Shown here piece after piece: positions 37,184 through 48,862 of a stretch of DNA of 64,000 bases; within the stretch, counting starts at the first letter, position 1; every line of letters begins with the position of its first letter. The notes under the pieces are model-generated. The model made no database searches. It saw only the letters and a list, made by a program, of their open reading frames with translations, and was not told where the DNA came from. Where the stretch lies: assembly GCA_022818135.1 (NCBI GenBank), contig JAFMSR010000002.1, positions 20,847,085 to 20,911,084 on the forward strand, given 5' to 3'. Source of the DNA: Saxidomus purpurata (taxonomy: Eukaryota; Mollusca; Bivalvia; Venerida; Veneridae). The position numbers and the translations under genes were made by a program.

Positions 37184-39347
37184 ACTTGTTGTTAGCCATT
37201 AAGTTATTCCATTTAATAATGTCCGATATGCATCGTTAGGAATGTTTTCCATGGCGTTCAGATACAATAAAGGTGAATGTCACATAACATCTTGTGATTT
37301 AATTCAATCCTCGTATTCTAAGGTAGAAGCCATGATTCGTATTCGACATCGCACAGCACTGCAAAAGAAACCCCTTCAAGTCACAACATTGAAATTGTAA
37401 TTACAATTAAACTATTCATATTTATACATGTATGTACCTGACCCATACAGTTTTTTAATCTACCGCAAGACCGCACGCGTAAATTTTATCTGTCATGTTA
37501 ACATACTATGGACTATCGGCAACAACTATGTGTGATACCAACACGTTAATAAACTCTTGTTAGCAGCACTATTAGTGCATAATTGTAGCAGTCTCGAGCA
37601 TTCTTGCACTGTTTATCCGTTAGAAATAAACAAGATTGTTAACTATCATCACTAATCTGTTTCGAGTTTCTCACTGTGAGTGTTAATACAATGCATTTAC
37701 TATTATTATCAACTGCATAACTTACCCATATGGGATGTGATTCTATATGCTTCAAACCACTGTGCTCATTTCGCTTATTTCCCAGACTGCAGAATAGTGG
37801 TGTAAAGTATTTCCCTTGTCATCTTTCATGTCAGCTTATTGGCAGACTATTGAAGTGTTACTTCTAACAGTTACATTATACAAATAGTATATCTTAACAG
37901 AACCATTCCTTAGTTGTCTTTAAACATTGATAATCTTCCAAGTTCTATGTATCACTTACACATTCTTTATACACCTTTTTGGTTCTGTCACTTGTGGTTT
38001 ACATGTTGCTAACTAAGCCGTATCTAATGATATATGTAGTGTTTTTAAAGTTGTTACTTATCAGTGTGGAATTGCCTTGTTTTAATAATAGATAAATGCA
38101 AATGCACACAGCGTGATTTATTATACAAGATACAGAATGTCGAAATTAAGGAAACTGATACGCCTGTGTATTTAATTGAAGATGAAATAATTGAAAATGT
38201 AGTCTTAACTAATCTTTATACAAGTGTATCTAAATTTTTTTGAAAATAAAGATAACGTTAAAGAATTCTAAATTCAATCTAGATGCTTGAATATTTAAAG
38301 TAAAAAACGCTATGTTTGATAGTTAATGTATATATTTTCATGAGTTCAACACATTTATCGGCAATGTGGTCGCCACAGGAGTACAGTTTGTAAGCGACGA
38401 GCAGAAATAATTCAGTTTTGAGAAGTTATCATGTAATGTACACCCTCGAGACATATTGCATGTAATGCAAGCATTTTCTCACAATTAACTGGACAGATTC
38501 CTGTAAGATTTCCGTCAAAATTGACAGCAATTACATCAGATTGCTGCCTCTTCTAGCTAGACAGGGAAGAATTTCACTGTTCTTTCCCTTATATTACTTT
38601 ATGAGGCATAAGGTAATCATAAACAACTTGGTCGTGTGGTTGATTTGTGAGATTTATTGATTGTCAAACGTTGTGCGCTCTGGTAGTATGAGGGTCATGG
38701 TTTCGACACTAGCTAAAAACATGGCCCATCCAAGTGTTTATATCATTGTATCTTTTAGCGGAGGCAGTAGAATTTAAGACTGTTTAAGCTCAGACACTAA
38801 CCTTAAAACAGCAAGTATTTGGTATAGCCTGAATGTACTGACCAAGAGCTGAAAGTTTGTTAATATCACCAACTCTCACTCTCTTTAGGACTTAAACAGT
38901 TTTCAAACAATATGGAGCCTATCTATTAGTGTTGGCGTTCTTGTCGATATTGGAACATAATACTTGAGCTTTCAGTTTATTAGTAATGTATTTGTGCTCG
39001 TAGACAATGTAAAATATTAAAGATACAATATCAAACAAAAAAGTCTTTATCTTATGTTTATCGGTGGTTTATTGAAATATAACGGTGGATTGTATTCCTA
39101 TAAACTAACTTTCCACGCAGTTAAAATTATCAAAATCTTTTGCCCGGATTAACGTCAAAAAGCATACAGAATGTCATAAATGCCGAAAACCATATGACGA
39201 TGGCGTCGTTAAAATGACGTCATGTTTACGATGCTTTCTTGTGACGTTTCTCACGATCTGTATCTCAACAAAAGTAGAGTTTGAGACATAAGCTAAACAG
39301 AAAAATTGTTGGTATCGATGTCATATCACGATAATTTTACTCGTGAA
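37184..39347. other. Intron or intergenic; possible SINE relic near 38630
   Basis: At 38625-38720 a GTCGTGTGGTTGATTTG segment and a later GGTCATGGTTTCGACACTAG recall decayed A and B boxes. Otherwise nothing recognised. Confidence 0.35.
39215..39222. promoter_or_regulatory. Perfect CRE-like octamer
   Basis: TGACGTCA; one of six in the window. Confidence 0.25.
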
Positions 39348-39392
39348 CACCAAAAATAGATATTTTCACTCGTGAAAATATCACTTTTGGTG
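39348..39392. repeat. Fold-back repeat, near-perfect
   Basis: Left arm CACCAAAAATAGATATTTTC (plus AC) and right arm, reversed, CACCAAAAGTGATATTTTCA (plus C) pair over about 20 positions with one gap and one or two mismatches; the loop is two or three bases. Confidence 0.8.
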
Positions 39393-39628
39393 CCCGCTGG
39401 GTGAAATTACAACGTGACCGAAACCAACAATTATCCTTTATCAAACTTCTTTTTTGTCAATGTCTGAATTATATACGATGCTTCAGGCAATTATCAAATA
39501 CAATACGAAAATACTTGCTGAATAATAATACTCATCAAGAGCTTAGTACTGGACCTTTAAATGACTATAAAGCTACATTTTCTGAACAACATTTCGGATT
39601 CCCAGGTCTCGCTTGCACATCAAGGTAA

Positions 39629-42600
39629 CCAGGCAACACATATTCGTATTTGTAGTCTAGTCCTGATATTATTAAGTAAAATAAAAAACGCAAACATAGA
39701 TTGTACTTTAACTAGGATTACATTTTAGTTTAATTTTATTATCAAATACATTTTTGAATACGTACAACGCAACATGCCCTGTTTGACAGACATACTTTTG
39801 GCAATACATTGTATATTCTGGCTCTCAGTTGCATCAAACAAAGATTGCAATATGGTAGTTGTTGTTTTTTCTATGTTATACTTTGACTTAAGGAAATAAT
39901 TATAACATGTAACACGAGCCTAGCAGCGTTTTGGAATATTTCCATCTATGCTTTATGCTTGTATAGAGGTAACATGCTTACTTTATTAAAAATGCCACCT
40001 AGAAAGTTTTGTAACGAAGTAAATTCTGGCAATGTCATAGCAACATTTTTCCCTTTTGATGATTGCAGATAAAAGACTTCCACAGACAAGGTTTATATCA
40101 TAATATTGTGTAATTGCGGTAAAGCTATTGTTTATTGTGCATTACCGAAAGTAATGTTTCCTTTTATTAATTTTTTAATAGCATTTAATGGGCGCAAGGT
40201 AATAACAGTATTACTGGCTAATGTAAACACGTTTTCTTCGCTCTTTTCACGTAATAAATGCATTCTCGGTGTTTATTAAATACCGAATGATATATCAAAA
40301 ACACTAAGCTGTGCATTACCTAAATCTGGATCCACACATATACAATACAATGAGAGGGGATAAGTTTATACAGCACAGCAAGAGTCGCATTTCTTTTGCA
40401 CATCTATCAAGAATTTCATTGCTTGAATTCATCATAATATCTAGAAAATATACAGCAAGGTGTTTATAGGGAAAACCTTGTGTTAGCGTCTAAGTTGTAT
40501 TATCCGGTGTCGAAAACTCGGTGGCTCTTGTTAAAAATGGTTTGTTTTGATAATCTCTTAAGCTCAATAATAAATAATTATGCATTTGTCGACGTTCATT
40601 GTATGACAGTGAATACCCTAAAGTAAAATTGTACACTTTCGACCTTTTACAGTTCAAAGAACAATATGTAAAATTAAATGTGGTAGTATTTTTCAAATTG
40701 TTGACAAGTATTCATATATTATGGTATTGAGTGAGCATTTAGATTAAAATGTGATGGCTTAAGCATTTGCGTTTAGTGCTGATCGTGCATTAGGTCCCTA
40801 CAAAACTGTACCATTCTATGGTTTTACCAGTAACTAACTGTAGTGCATCAGACTGGGGAATCAAAACGTTTTCAAGTACCGATGCTGTGCGCAATAGGGC
40901 AATAAGGTTCTTTTTAGGTGTTGGAAATACACACCTAATCAGCTGTGGCAGGGGAAACGGGTTGGAAATCCCAAGTTGTCAGCCAGTGGAAATCCGTGTG
41001 ACTCTATTGGTATAAGTTATACAGTTTTGATGCATCTAGGCTAAATAAGCGAGTAGCACTGTGGGTAGCTGCTAAATCTAGCAATCGTTTTAAAAGTTGG
41101 TACTTTCCAATCGTGAAATGTTTAAATGAGAATGGTTTACATATGTATGCTTATATTACAGAACCTATACCATCCTCAACGGTCACGTTTTTGAAAAAAA
41201 TTGATGGAGTCTTTTATTCATATTAGTAAATTGTTGTAAATAGAAATAATGGCATTTTTGGTCGCGGTAGAAATAAAAGTAGACTATATAAATTGTTCAA
41301 AACATATTACATAGTCGAAGATTATTGTATTCGTATATTGCCCGTGGGTTATAGGGATGCTTTTAGCGAATTCCGGTGATGAGTTGCCCGAATAAGGATT
41401 GAGACAGATAAATAAAGAACTAAGTAAATGTCCATTTTCTGACCATGTAGAAAAGGAATTTCATGTCAATTTAAATTGTCATATGTACGATGAAATTTGT
41501 TTTCCACTGATCTCTTTTTAGCAACTTCGATAACACCACATACATCGATTTCACTATTTTATTCTCAAACAAAGTCTTGATTATATGCCAAGACCTGCTT
41601 TGAAATTCTTAAATAAAGACAAATTTGACTAGGTAAATAATGTTTTGTATTTAAATCGACTCTTTTGAGTTTATATATGTTTATAACAAAATAAGGTAGT
41701 TGTATACCCATATTACCTTTATGTAGATAATCATGCATATATGAACTATTTTAATGAAAATCTTCTCTAGTGTTAAGCACTACAGTATATTTGTTATGAT
41801 TAAATAAAAATTTTATGCGCCAGTATTTTGTTAATCTATCATAGTGTGGCCATATGATTTTAAACTGATTTTAGAAAGTCGTATGCTATTTACATGAATG
41901 AGGTTGATATAAAGAATAAACTCTAATATATTCATGGTTTCAAACGTACTGTAAAAACACTTTTCATTTACGTCTGCCACAGCGGGAGGAGTTGTTCTGT
42001 ATAACCTCTCCCATCGGGCGACTGTTTCACCAGAGATTAATGGCATTGACTTTTAAAAGAACAATCGCCAAACTATCTACATTTTTCTATTCTATTCCCA
42101 TTCAGTGTAAGTCTGATACTCTAGTAAGAATAGAGCGCGTCTCAAATACCTCAATTTCTTAACTCGACGAAGTAAACTTGAAACAGCATGTGCTTAAAAT
42201 TGGGCAAGACACGACTTCTCTGATGTTTTGTTCAAACTTGTAGCTAGCGTTCTAGTTTAACAGTTGCCACGGATTTTAATTTAGAGTAGTTAGAATAAGC
42301 AATAAAGTTTCAGTTGTCTTCTTCTTGTTAAGAGTGTAAACAAATGGTATTGTAATAAGGAGACACATGAATATGCACGAAAGTTTATTATTTCTCAGCG
42401 CAAGTAAACGTTGAAACATTCTTTACATCTAATGATATATGTATGATACTGTGTCGTCCGAGAGTCAAGATTGTTTAAGCATCTAAATAAGATGACTGTT
42501 TTTCTTCTTTTGAAGTTCAAATTTAAAGCAGGTTAATGATTACATTTTTGTTTTAATGATTAATTTGGCTGTTTACTTGGTTTACTAGAAGTTTTTGTAT

Positions 42601-45600
42601 AACTTAACATCGTGTTAAAGTCTTTCTGAATAATAAAACACACCATTAAAAATGCGATATATCCGTGGTTGCCAATGGACGGTGTTTGATGTTTAACGCT
42701 TTTACTCCTTATTTCAAACTCATTAAATTATAGACGCTCTGCCAAAACAGTTGGCCTCGCTGTAGGCTAGATTTGTGTTCTCTGTTCTTTTGTGACTTCC
42801 AAAACCCGTAAGTGATTGTAGTACGTACTTTATGCTCTAGCCATATTAATAGGAAGTCCTGTCTGATATAAGATTTGAAAAAGAAAAAATGAAACAAAAT
42901 TCTTCAATTTATGACAAGCATGAATAAAACACATTAATTTATTTAACAATCTACATTTATCTTTAAACTTCAGGTTTGCTACTGATAAAGGTGTTGATGT
43001 ACAGACGTACTCAGCAGAAATCTTTACTTAATTAGCAATCTTTATGTGTCTATCTTTATCTAATTTTTTAGAAACAAGTTCTATAATAATATTGTTCTTG
43101 TTTTATAGACATAAAACAATGCACACTATGTTGGGGTTGAAAAAAAACAGTCACGAAACTGAAGTTTTCTTCTGAAAGTAATGTGTTTACTAACAAAATA
43201 TCAAAACATACAAAAATGAACAAACTAGAGAAAATGTTTGGCGAAGTATTTTGAAATATGGACTTGCCGGAAAACAAAATTATCGTGACATGCAAGCGTC
43301 TGCAATTTTCTGCAATTGTTTGTTGTATATGATGCCGTGATATTTCGCAATAATGAAGTCTTTCAAGTTAGATCTTCAAAGCCATGCCGAAATTGATGCA
43401 TCAAAAACAGACGTTTTATGCATATAACAAAAAGAATGTGATATTAGTTTCATTAATGTTGACTGAAGAATCAATGCAGCTACTGATATGACAAACATTG
43501 CATTGCATTCATTTGTATGTTGCTACTTTGCAGTATTGGAACAAACGGCCCCGGTAACAAAACATTAATTAAGTTGTTGTCCAGGGACTTTTTGATCGAA
43601 AACGATACGTTGTAAATATCATATAATTCATCAGTCGACAATTCTGAGATAAACTGATGTCTAACACGGACTAAATAAAACCTGCCCTGTCAAAACACAC
43701 ACAGAGGTGCAGATTTTAAAAAAATTTTCCGATGCCATCTGTTACCAAATATAAATTTTGTATACAATCCTGTGTATTGAAGATACATTTTAAACTTGCC
43801 ATGAATTATCTCCGTTGTTCAGTAATAGGCTAGTTACTCAGTTATTTTGGTATTTGAAGACACATTAGCAGCGTACAAACTATGTGCATTATAATGTAAT
43901 TTTGTAGATGTTGATACATCTCGGATCAATGCCTCAAGATTTAATCTGATTAGTAAGCTCAGTGTTGATATCATCGGTATCTCAAAAATATATAAAATAA
44001 TGCCAGAAAGCTGCACCTATTTGTAACTTCTTTGTCCTCTAAATCTGTAAGCTACTCTCTAGATTGCCTGATTCATATTCGGCAAACACATCATTAATTT
44101 CTAGGAGATACTGTACTTTATAAACAGGGAAGCTATGGTAAGGAATGCATCTTATTTATGCATAATTGGTCTTACATATTTTCACCGATAAAATTTTACT
44201 AATCAAGTCGTTACTATAACGAAAGGCAATGCAAGCTGAGCTCATTCATTAAAATCTCATAATGTTTATCCTAGCCATGCAGTTTTTCAATCAAGCACGA
44301 AATAATCTCACCACAGAAACAGGTAGCATGTCTGTGCTTTTTGGAACCATTATAAAACAATTTGTATCAAAGACGAAAAACAATTATTTTAAGTGTTGAA
44401 TTAAATATTGACCAACTTTTTTCACGTGTATTTTAAGCACACTGTAAAATTTTATCACTTAATTAAGCATGTTAAGATAAAGTAATTAACTTCCCAACAA
44501 TAGTGAGATCTTAAGCCATGCAAAAGCCTTTCTTGCCAATGTTTGTCGGAATAAAGAAACACCCTGGAAAAGACACTGTAAACCCTTCAAAACGTTTGAA
44601 TACATACTGTCATTATTTTCTTTTGTATTATTTCTATTGCATTCCATTTAAACCAGGATTGTATCAAGCATTCAGTTTAAATGACGATAAAAATGTTGAA
44701 GACTTAAAACGGGCTTGACATATTGTGTGACGTCACAAAAAACGTTAAATTTCTGAAATATTAATAAAGATATTGCCGCCTAATAAAATATTGTCTCTAA
44801 TTGCAACTCTAGATATTTAATTTCAGTATTTTTTTTAGATTTTCTGTATTTAACTTTTACACACATGAAAACAGCAAACGATTTATGTCTGTAGCTATTT
44901 TCATTACTTGTCAGTAGCGTCCAGTAGTGTTTAGTATTTATTGAATTTGTCTTGTTACAATTTGAAGTATCTGTATACACTCGTTTTGGTAACTCGCCAC
45001 TGTTTAAACATTACTTTTAGCAGTTATCCTTTTTCAAAATGCATTTTAAAAGTACATGACATTTATTGTGAAATTATATGATGTCAAAGTAAACGTATCA
45101 GTGCTTTACAACGTTAATTAAAAAACATTGTATACTAAATGCCGAAATTTATCGTTTGTAGTTGGTGGATAAATGGTAAAAGTCTCCAATAAAATGCTGA
45201 TAACTGCTTAAGATAAAAAATTAAAAGAAAACATTTGAAATTCTTTCATGAAACAATCACGATCTACAGAAACTAACAGCGTTTTAGTAATTAAAAAGTC
45301 TGTAAGGTCTTTTGCAACTGTCAGTATTAGAAGTCGAGCGCATTTTGTTTAAAATACCAATTATACTTCAACTTACTGCAAGTTTTCATATTTAAGGCAT
45401 TGATTGGAGGTCTATACTATCTTGATTGCTTTCCGGATTGTTTTATTTTGTATAGTTTCAATAGTTTATTGTATAACGTCAATAGGAGTGTGTAACGTGT
45501 ATAGGTATTAAAAAAAACAATATAAATCGACATCTCATATACTAATACTTTAAGATGTCATAACTAAAATCTGAATAAGCATAAAATTAAGTGTAATGAT

Positions 45601-46398
45601 AAAAATCACTTTCATTTTTATCTAGCATTGCCGTTTCGCCGTTTCACCGTAAAACAGTTAAGAGTAATTTTCAATCTTTTGCAAATGACCAATTATTTTA
45701 AGCTGTGTCAAATGCGAATGATCTGCCTCAGACCTTTCCAACGTAAATTTCATAAATACCATATAGTAAGGCCGCATGTGAAAAGTGATTCTGACAGCCG
45801 TCTTGTTTGGTTGTCAGCGTTCAAAAGGTTATGTCAGGTGGTGAATAAAAGAGTAAGGTGGGTATTCTACAAACTGATTTAAACAAATGATAAAGTTACC
45901 CACATTTCGGATGACTGACTGACCTTGGATTCAACCTGTTGCTTTATTGTATGTTTGTTCAGTGTACTGTGTGGTGTGTTCGCTGTTTATTGATTGTGAT
46001 GTAATAAATTTTTTTATAGTATTTGAGTTAAAAGTGTGTACTTTGTCTGTAATTTCTTAAGACAGTTAGTGGATTTAGTCTTCTGTCTGTGTGTTATTTC
46101 ATACAACTAAATATTTTTGTCTTAAGTTCCCATCTATAACGTAGACAAAGTTGCATAAATCCCGCGGACTAGTTTCACACAGTGAAGACTGGAGTTAAAG
46201 CTTTCTTTAGCCCCAGCCGCTGCCTCAGTGCCATTAGAATTGTGCTTATACTCGGTATACAATTCCAAAGAAAATTACTTATACTTCATATGGACAGAAA
46301 TTTTATTGTTTCACGCCGTATGTAGATTTTATTGATTTAAAGTATACCATTCCTGAGAGGAAGATGATCCTTTATATTATAGTATACTGTTAATAAGT
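39629..46398. other. Intron or intergenic, no gene supported
   Basis: About 6.8 kb of AT-rich DNA. Open frames are all under 90 codons and without recognisable domains. A CRE-like octamer is at 44728-44735. A segment at 41990-42040 shares words with 19615-19660. No full repeat delimited. Confidence 0.45.
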
Positions 46399-46720
46399 CT
46401 TAATAGGAAACTAAAAATTTTAAATACATTAAAGAATAGAACAAAAGAGATCAAATTCCTTTGTGGAGCCGCCGTTGGGCAAGTGGAGCCGCCGTGGGGC
46501 AATGGTAGCGCGTTCGCCTCAGGATCGAAGGGCCCCGGGTTCGATCCCTACCATCGCCATGTCGGTAGTGTCCTTAGGCAAGACACAATTAAATCCACAT
46601 TGCCTCTCTCTCTTCGAGCTTGATTTCATCTGGAATGAGTCTCGAGAGCGATTAATATAAGTTGTAAGAACTTGTTTCGCAATCGAGAGTAAATAAATTA
46701 GTATAAACTTAATAGGAAAC
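46399..46720 (+). mobile_element. SINE insertion with 13-bp target duplication and 5' extra segment
   Basis: CTTAATAGGAAAC occurs at 46399-46411 and 46708-46720, bracketing the insertion. Inside are about 50 bases of non-SINE sequence (46412-46462) and the SINE itself (46463-46707). The SINE has a duplicated start (GGAGCCGCCGTxGGGCAA twice), a tRNA-like head with B box GGGTTCGATCC (46537-46547), and the tail shared with 5345, 11341 and 30748. The extra 5' segment contains a near-exact copy of 46975-47015. Confidence 0.75.
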
Positions 46721-46974
46721 GGATTTATTAAGATTCTTCATCGTTTGGTTCTTTTTATTACTGACTTAAGCCTTTACGGATAGTTTAAAAATATAAAGCA
46801 AACAACAGGGATTCAATAGTAAAGCCTAGGTTGCTGACATTTTGTTTGCATGATTTTGTGTCAGATAATATACAGTAGTCACAAAACCATGTTAAAACTT
46901 TTGTTAACTCATCGTATGAAAAACGAAAACCATAAGACCATTTGCCATTGAACTCGGAAGAAAGGTTGCTGATC

Positions 46975-47015
46975 ACATTAAAGAATACAACAAAAGAGAT
47001 CAAATTCCTTTGTGG
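46975..47015 (+). repeat. 41-bp source copy of the SINE 5' extra segment
   Basis: Identical to 46426-46466 at 40 of 41 positions (AAGAATACAAC here, AAGAATAGAAC there), same orientation, 549 bases apart. Confidence 0.9.
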
Positions 47016-48358
47016 TTTCAGACTTTGTCTGAGATGTTAAACAACCTGATGATGTGTACATTCAAAATAAATAATTTGAACAACTTTTGTACTCACAACA
47101 AATTAATTAGTATGAGCTTTGAATAATGCGCTGACCTTCAAGCATATCCTCCGGTATAGGGTAAAGAAATATTATTTGTACTTGACAATGTTAGTATTTT
47201 CTGTTTTCTGTCAAAATTCCTGAACCGGTAAAAATGTAACAGAGAGGATAGTTCCGTATGAAGTAAAATATTACAGCAATATTTCTCAGACCGAGATAAA
47301 TAGAAAGTAAATCTTTCATTGAAACATTTTGTTTATGATATACCAACTTTACATGTTAAAGTTATAATACCCTTCAAAATGGTCACATTGGCTTATAGTT
47401 AAGAAGTATCGTTAAGTAGTTTTGTAGTTTAAAAAAAATTGCTGCTGTCTGAAAAAATTACAATTATAGGCATTTATTTTAACTGTAGGTGTCTTCGTGA
47501 GAAAAGTGCAACATCTCATTCTCAATATCCCGTGAATCCCGTGCCGTGGAAATTCTCTAGAAATCCATTGAATAGAGATTTTTTGTAACTTTGTTTTCAG
47601 TTTAAATAATTTGCTTAATGCATCAATTGAGTATGCAAAATTTTCATTCTATATACTTAAAATCCGGCATATTTCTTTGTGTTTTATGTGCGGCTTTACA
47701 TCAAATATCAATAAGAACATTGCTGTTTTATGCTCATTCTTAATCCCGTATAACCAGAAAGGTTCTTCCTTAATCTTATTTTTTCGTGAATACCACCTAG
47801 GTTAGAGACATAAAACTTGGTAACATGTACACATGCTACAATCATACGCCTTTGATATTATCTAAATTGAAATGAATATTACATGAGTATACCTGACTTC
47901 TGTACATTCATAGTTTTTCACATTTATTATCGCTAAAGGCTTTGTACGTCCATACAAATTTGAACTTAATTTAAAGGTAAATTTAAGTTGTTTCAGTCTT
48001 TTTAAAGACAAGAGGGTGTTGAGGCGAGAAAAGGCTTAAGTACAAGCTCTTGAGCCAGTATCATCATAGGTGCGTCACTACTGTTTTATGGAGTTTATGG
48101 TGCATAGCAGACGATTAATAATACATGAAACTCTTCAACAGAAGAACATTTCAGATATTAAAGTGAGTTCATCATTATGACGCAAGATGATATGTAAGTG
48201 TGCATGAAAGCCCACCTGTTAGCAGTTGATTATCTGAACAGCATTACACAGTTCTTAGATACAGACATTTAGCGGCAAATTAACTAAAGAAAGAAATCTA
48301 AGATTTCATTGATTGTGAGTTTACTACAGCTGCAAAAGTGACAAAGTATTTTAACCAG
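47016..48358. other. Intron or intergenic, nothing recognised
   Basis: No gene, RNA gene or repeat defined. Confidence 0.5.
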
Positions 48359-48862
48359 AACTCTATAGAACGTCCCGATAAATTATACTTTCAGAGCTCT
48401 CTAGAACGTCCCGATAAATTATCCTTTCAGAGCTCTCTAGAACGTCCCGATAAATTATGCTTTCAGAGCTCTCTAGAACGTCCCGATAAATTATGCTTTC
48501 AGAGCTCTCTAGAACGTCCCGATAAATAACGCTTTCAGAGCTCTCTAGAACGTCCCGATAAATTACGCTTTCAGAGCTCTCTAGAACGTCCCGATATATT
48601 ACGCTTTCAGAGCTCTCTAGAACGTCCCGATATATTACGCTTTCAGAGCTCTCTAGAACGTCCCGATAAATTACGCTTTCAGAGCTCTCTAGAACGTCCC
48701 GATAAATTACACTTTCAGAGCTCTCTAGAACGTCCCGATAAATTATGCTTTCAGAGCTCTCTAGAACGTCCCGATAAATTATGCTTTCAGAGCTCTCTAG
48801 AACGTCCCGATAAATTATGCTTTCAGAGCTCTCTAGAACGTCCCGATGAATTATACTTTCAG
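48359..48862 (+). repeat. 36-bp minisatellite, 14 units
   Basis: Fourteen tandem 36-bp units with almost no length change. Unit landmarks: AGCTCTCTAGAACGTCCCGA, TAAATTATGC, TTTCAG. Differences are single bases, mostly in the TAAATTATGC part; neighbouring units share variants, as expected from unequal exchange. In the + frame each unit reads SSLERPDKLCFQ, with one TAA in unit 5 (48527-48529) and another just after the last unit. In one minus frame the array is open from unit 14 to unit 2 (about ESIIYRDVLESS per unit). One open frame in a 12-codon unit is expected by chance, so coding is not claimed. Confidence 0.97.

Noticed and set aside
41831..42046. 71-codon minus frame
   Set aside because: Part of it shares sequence with 19615-19660, so it is more likely repeat-derived.
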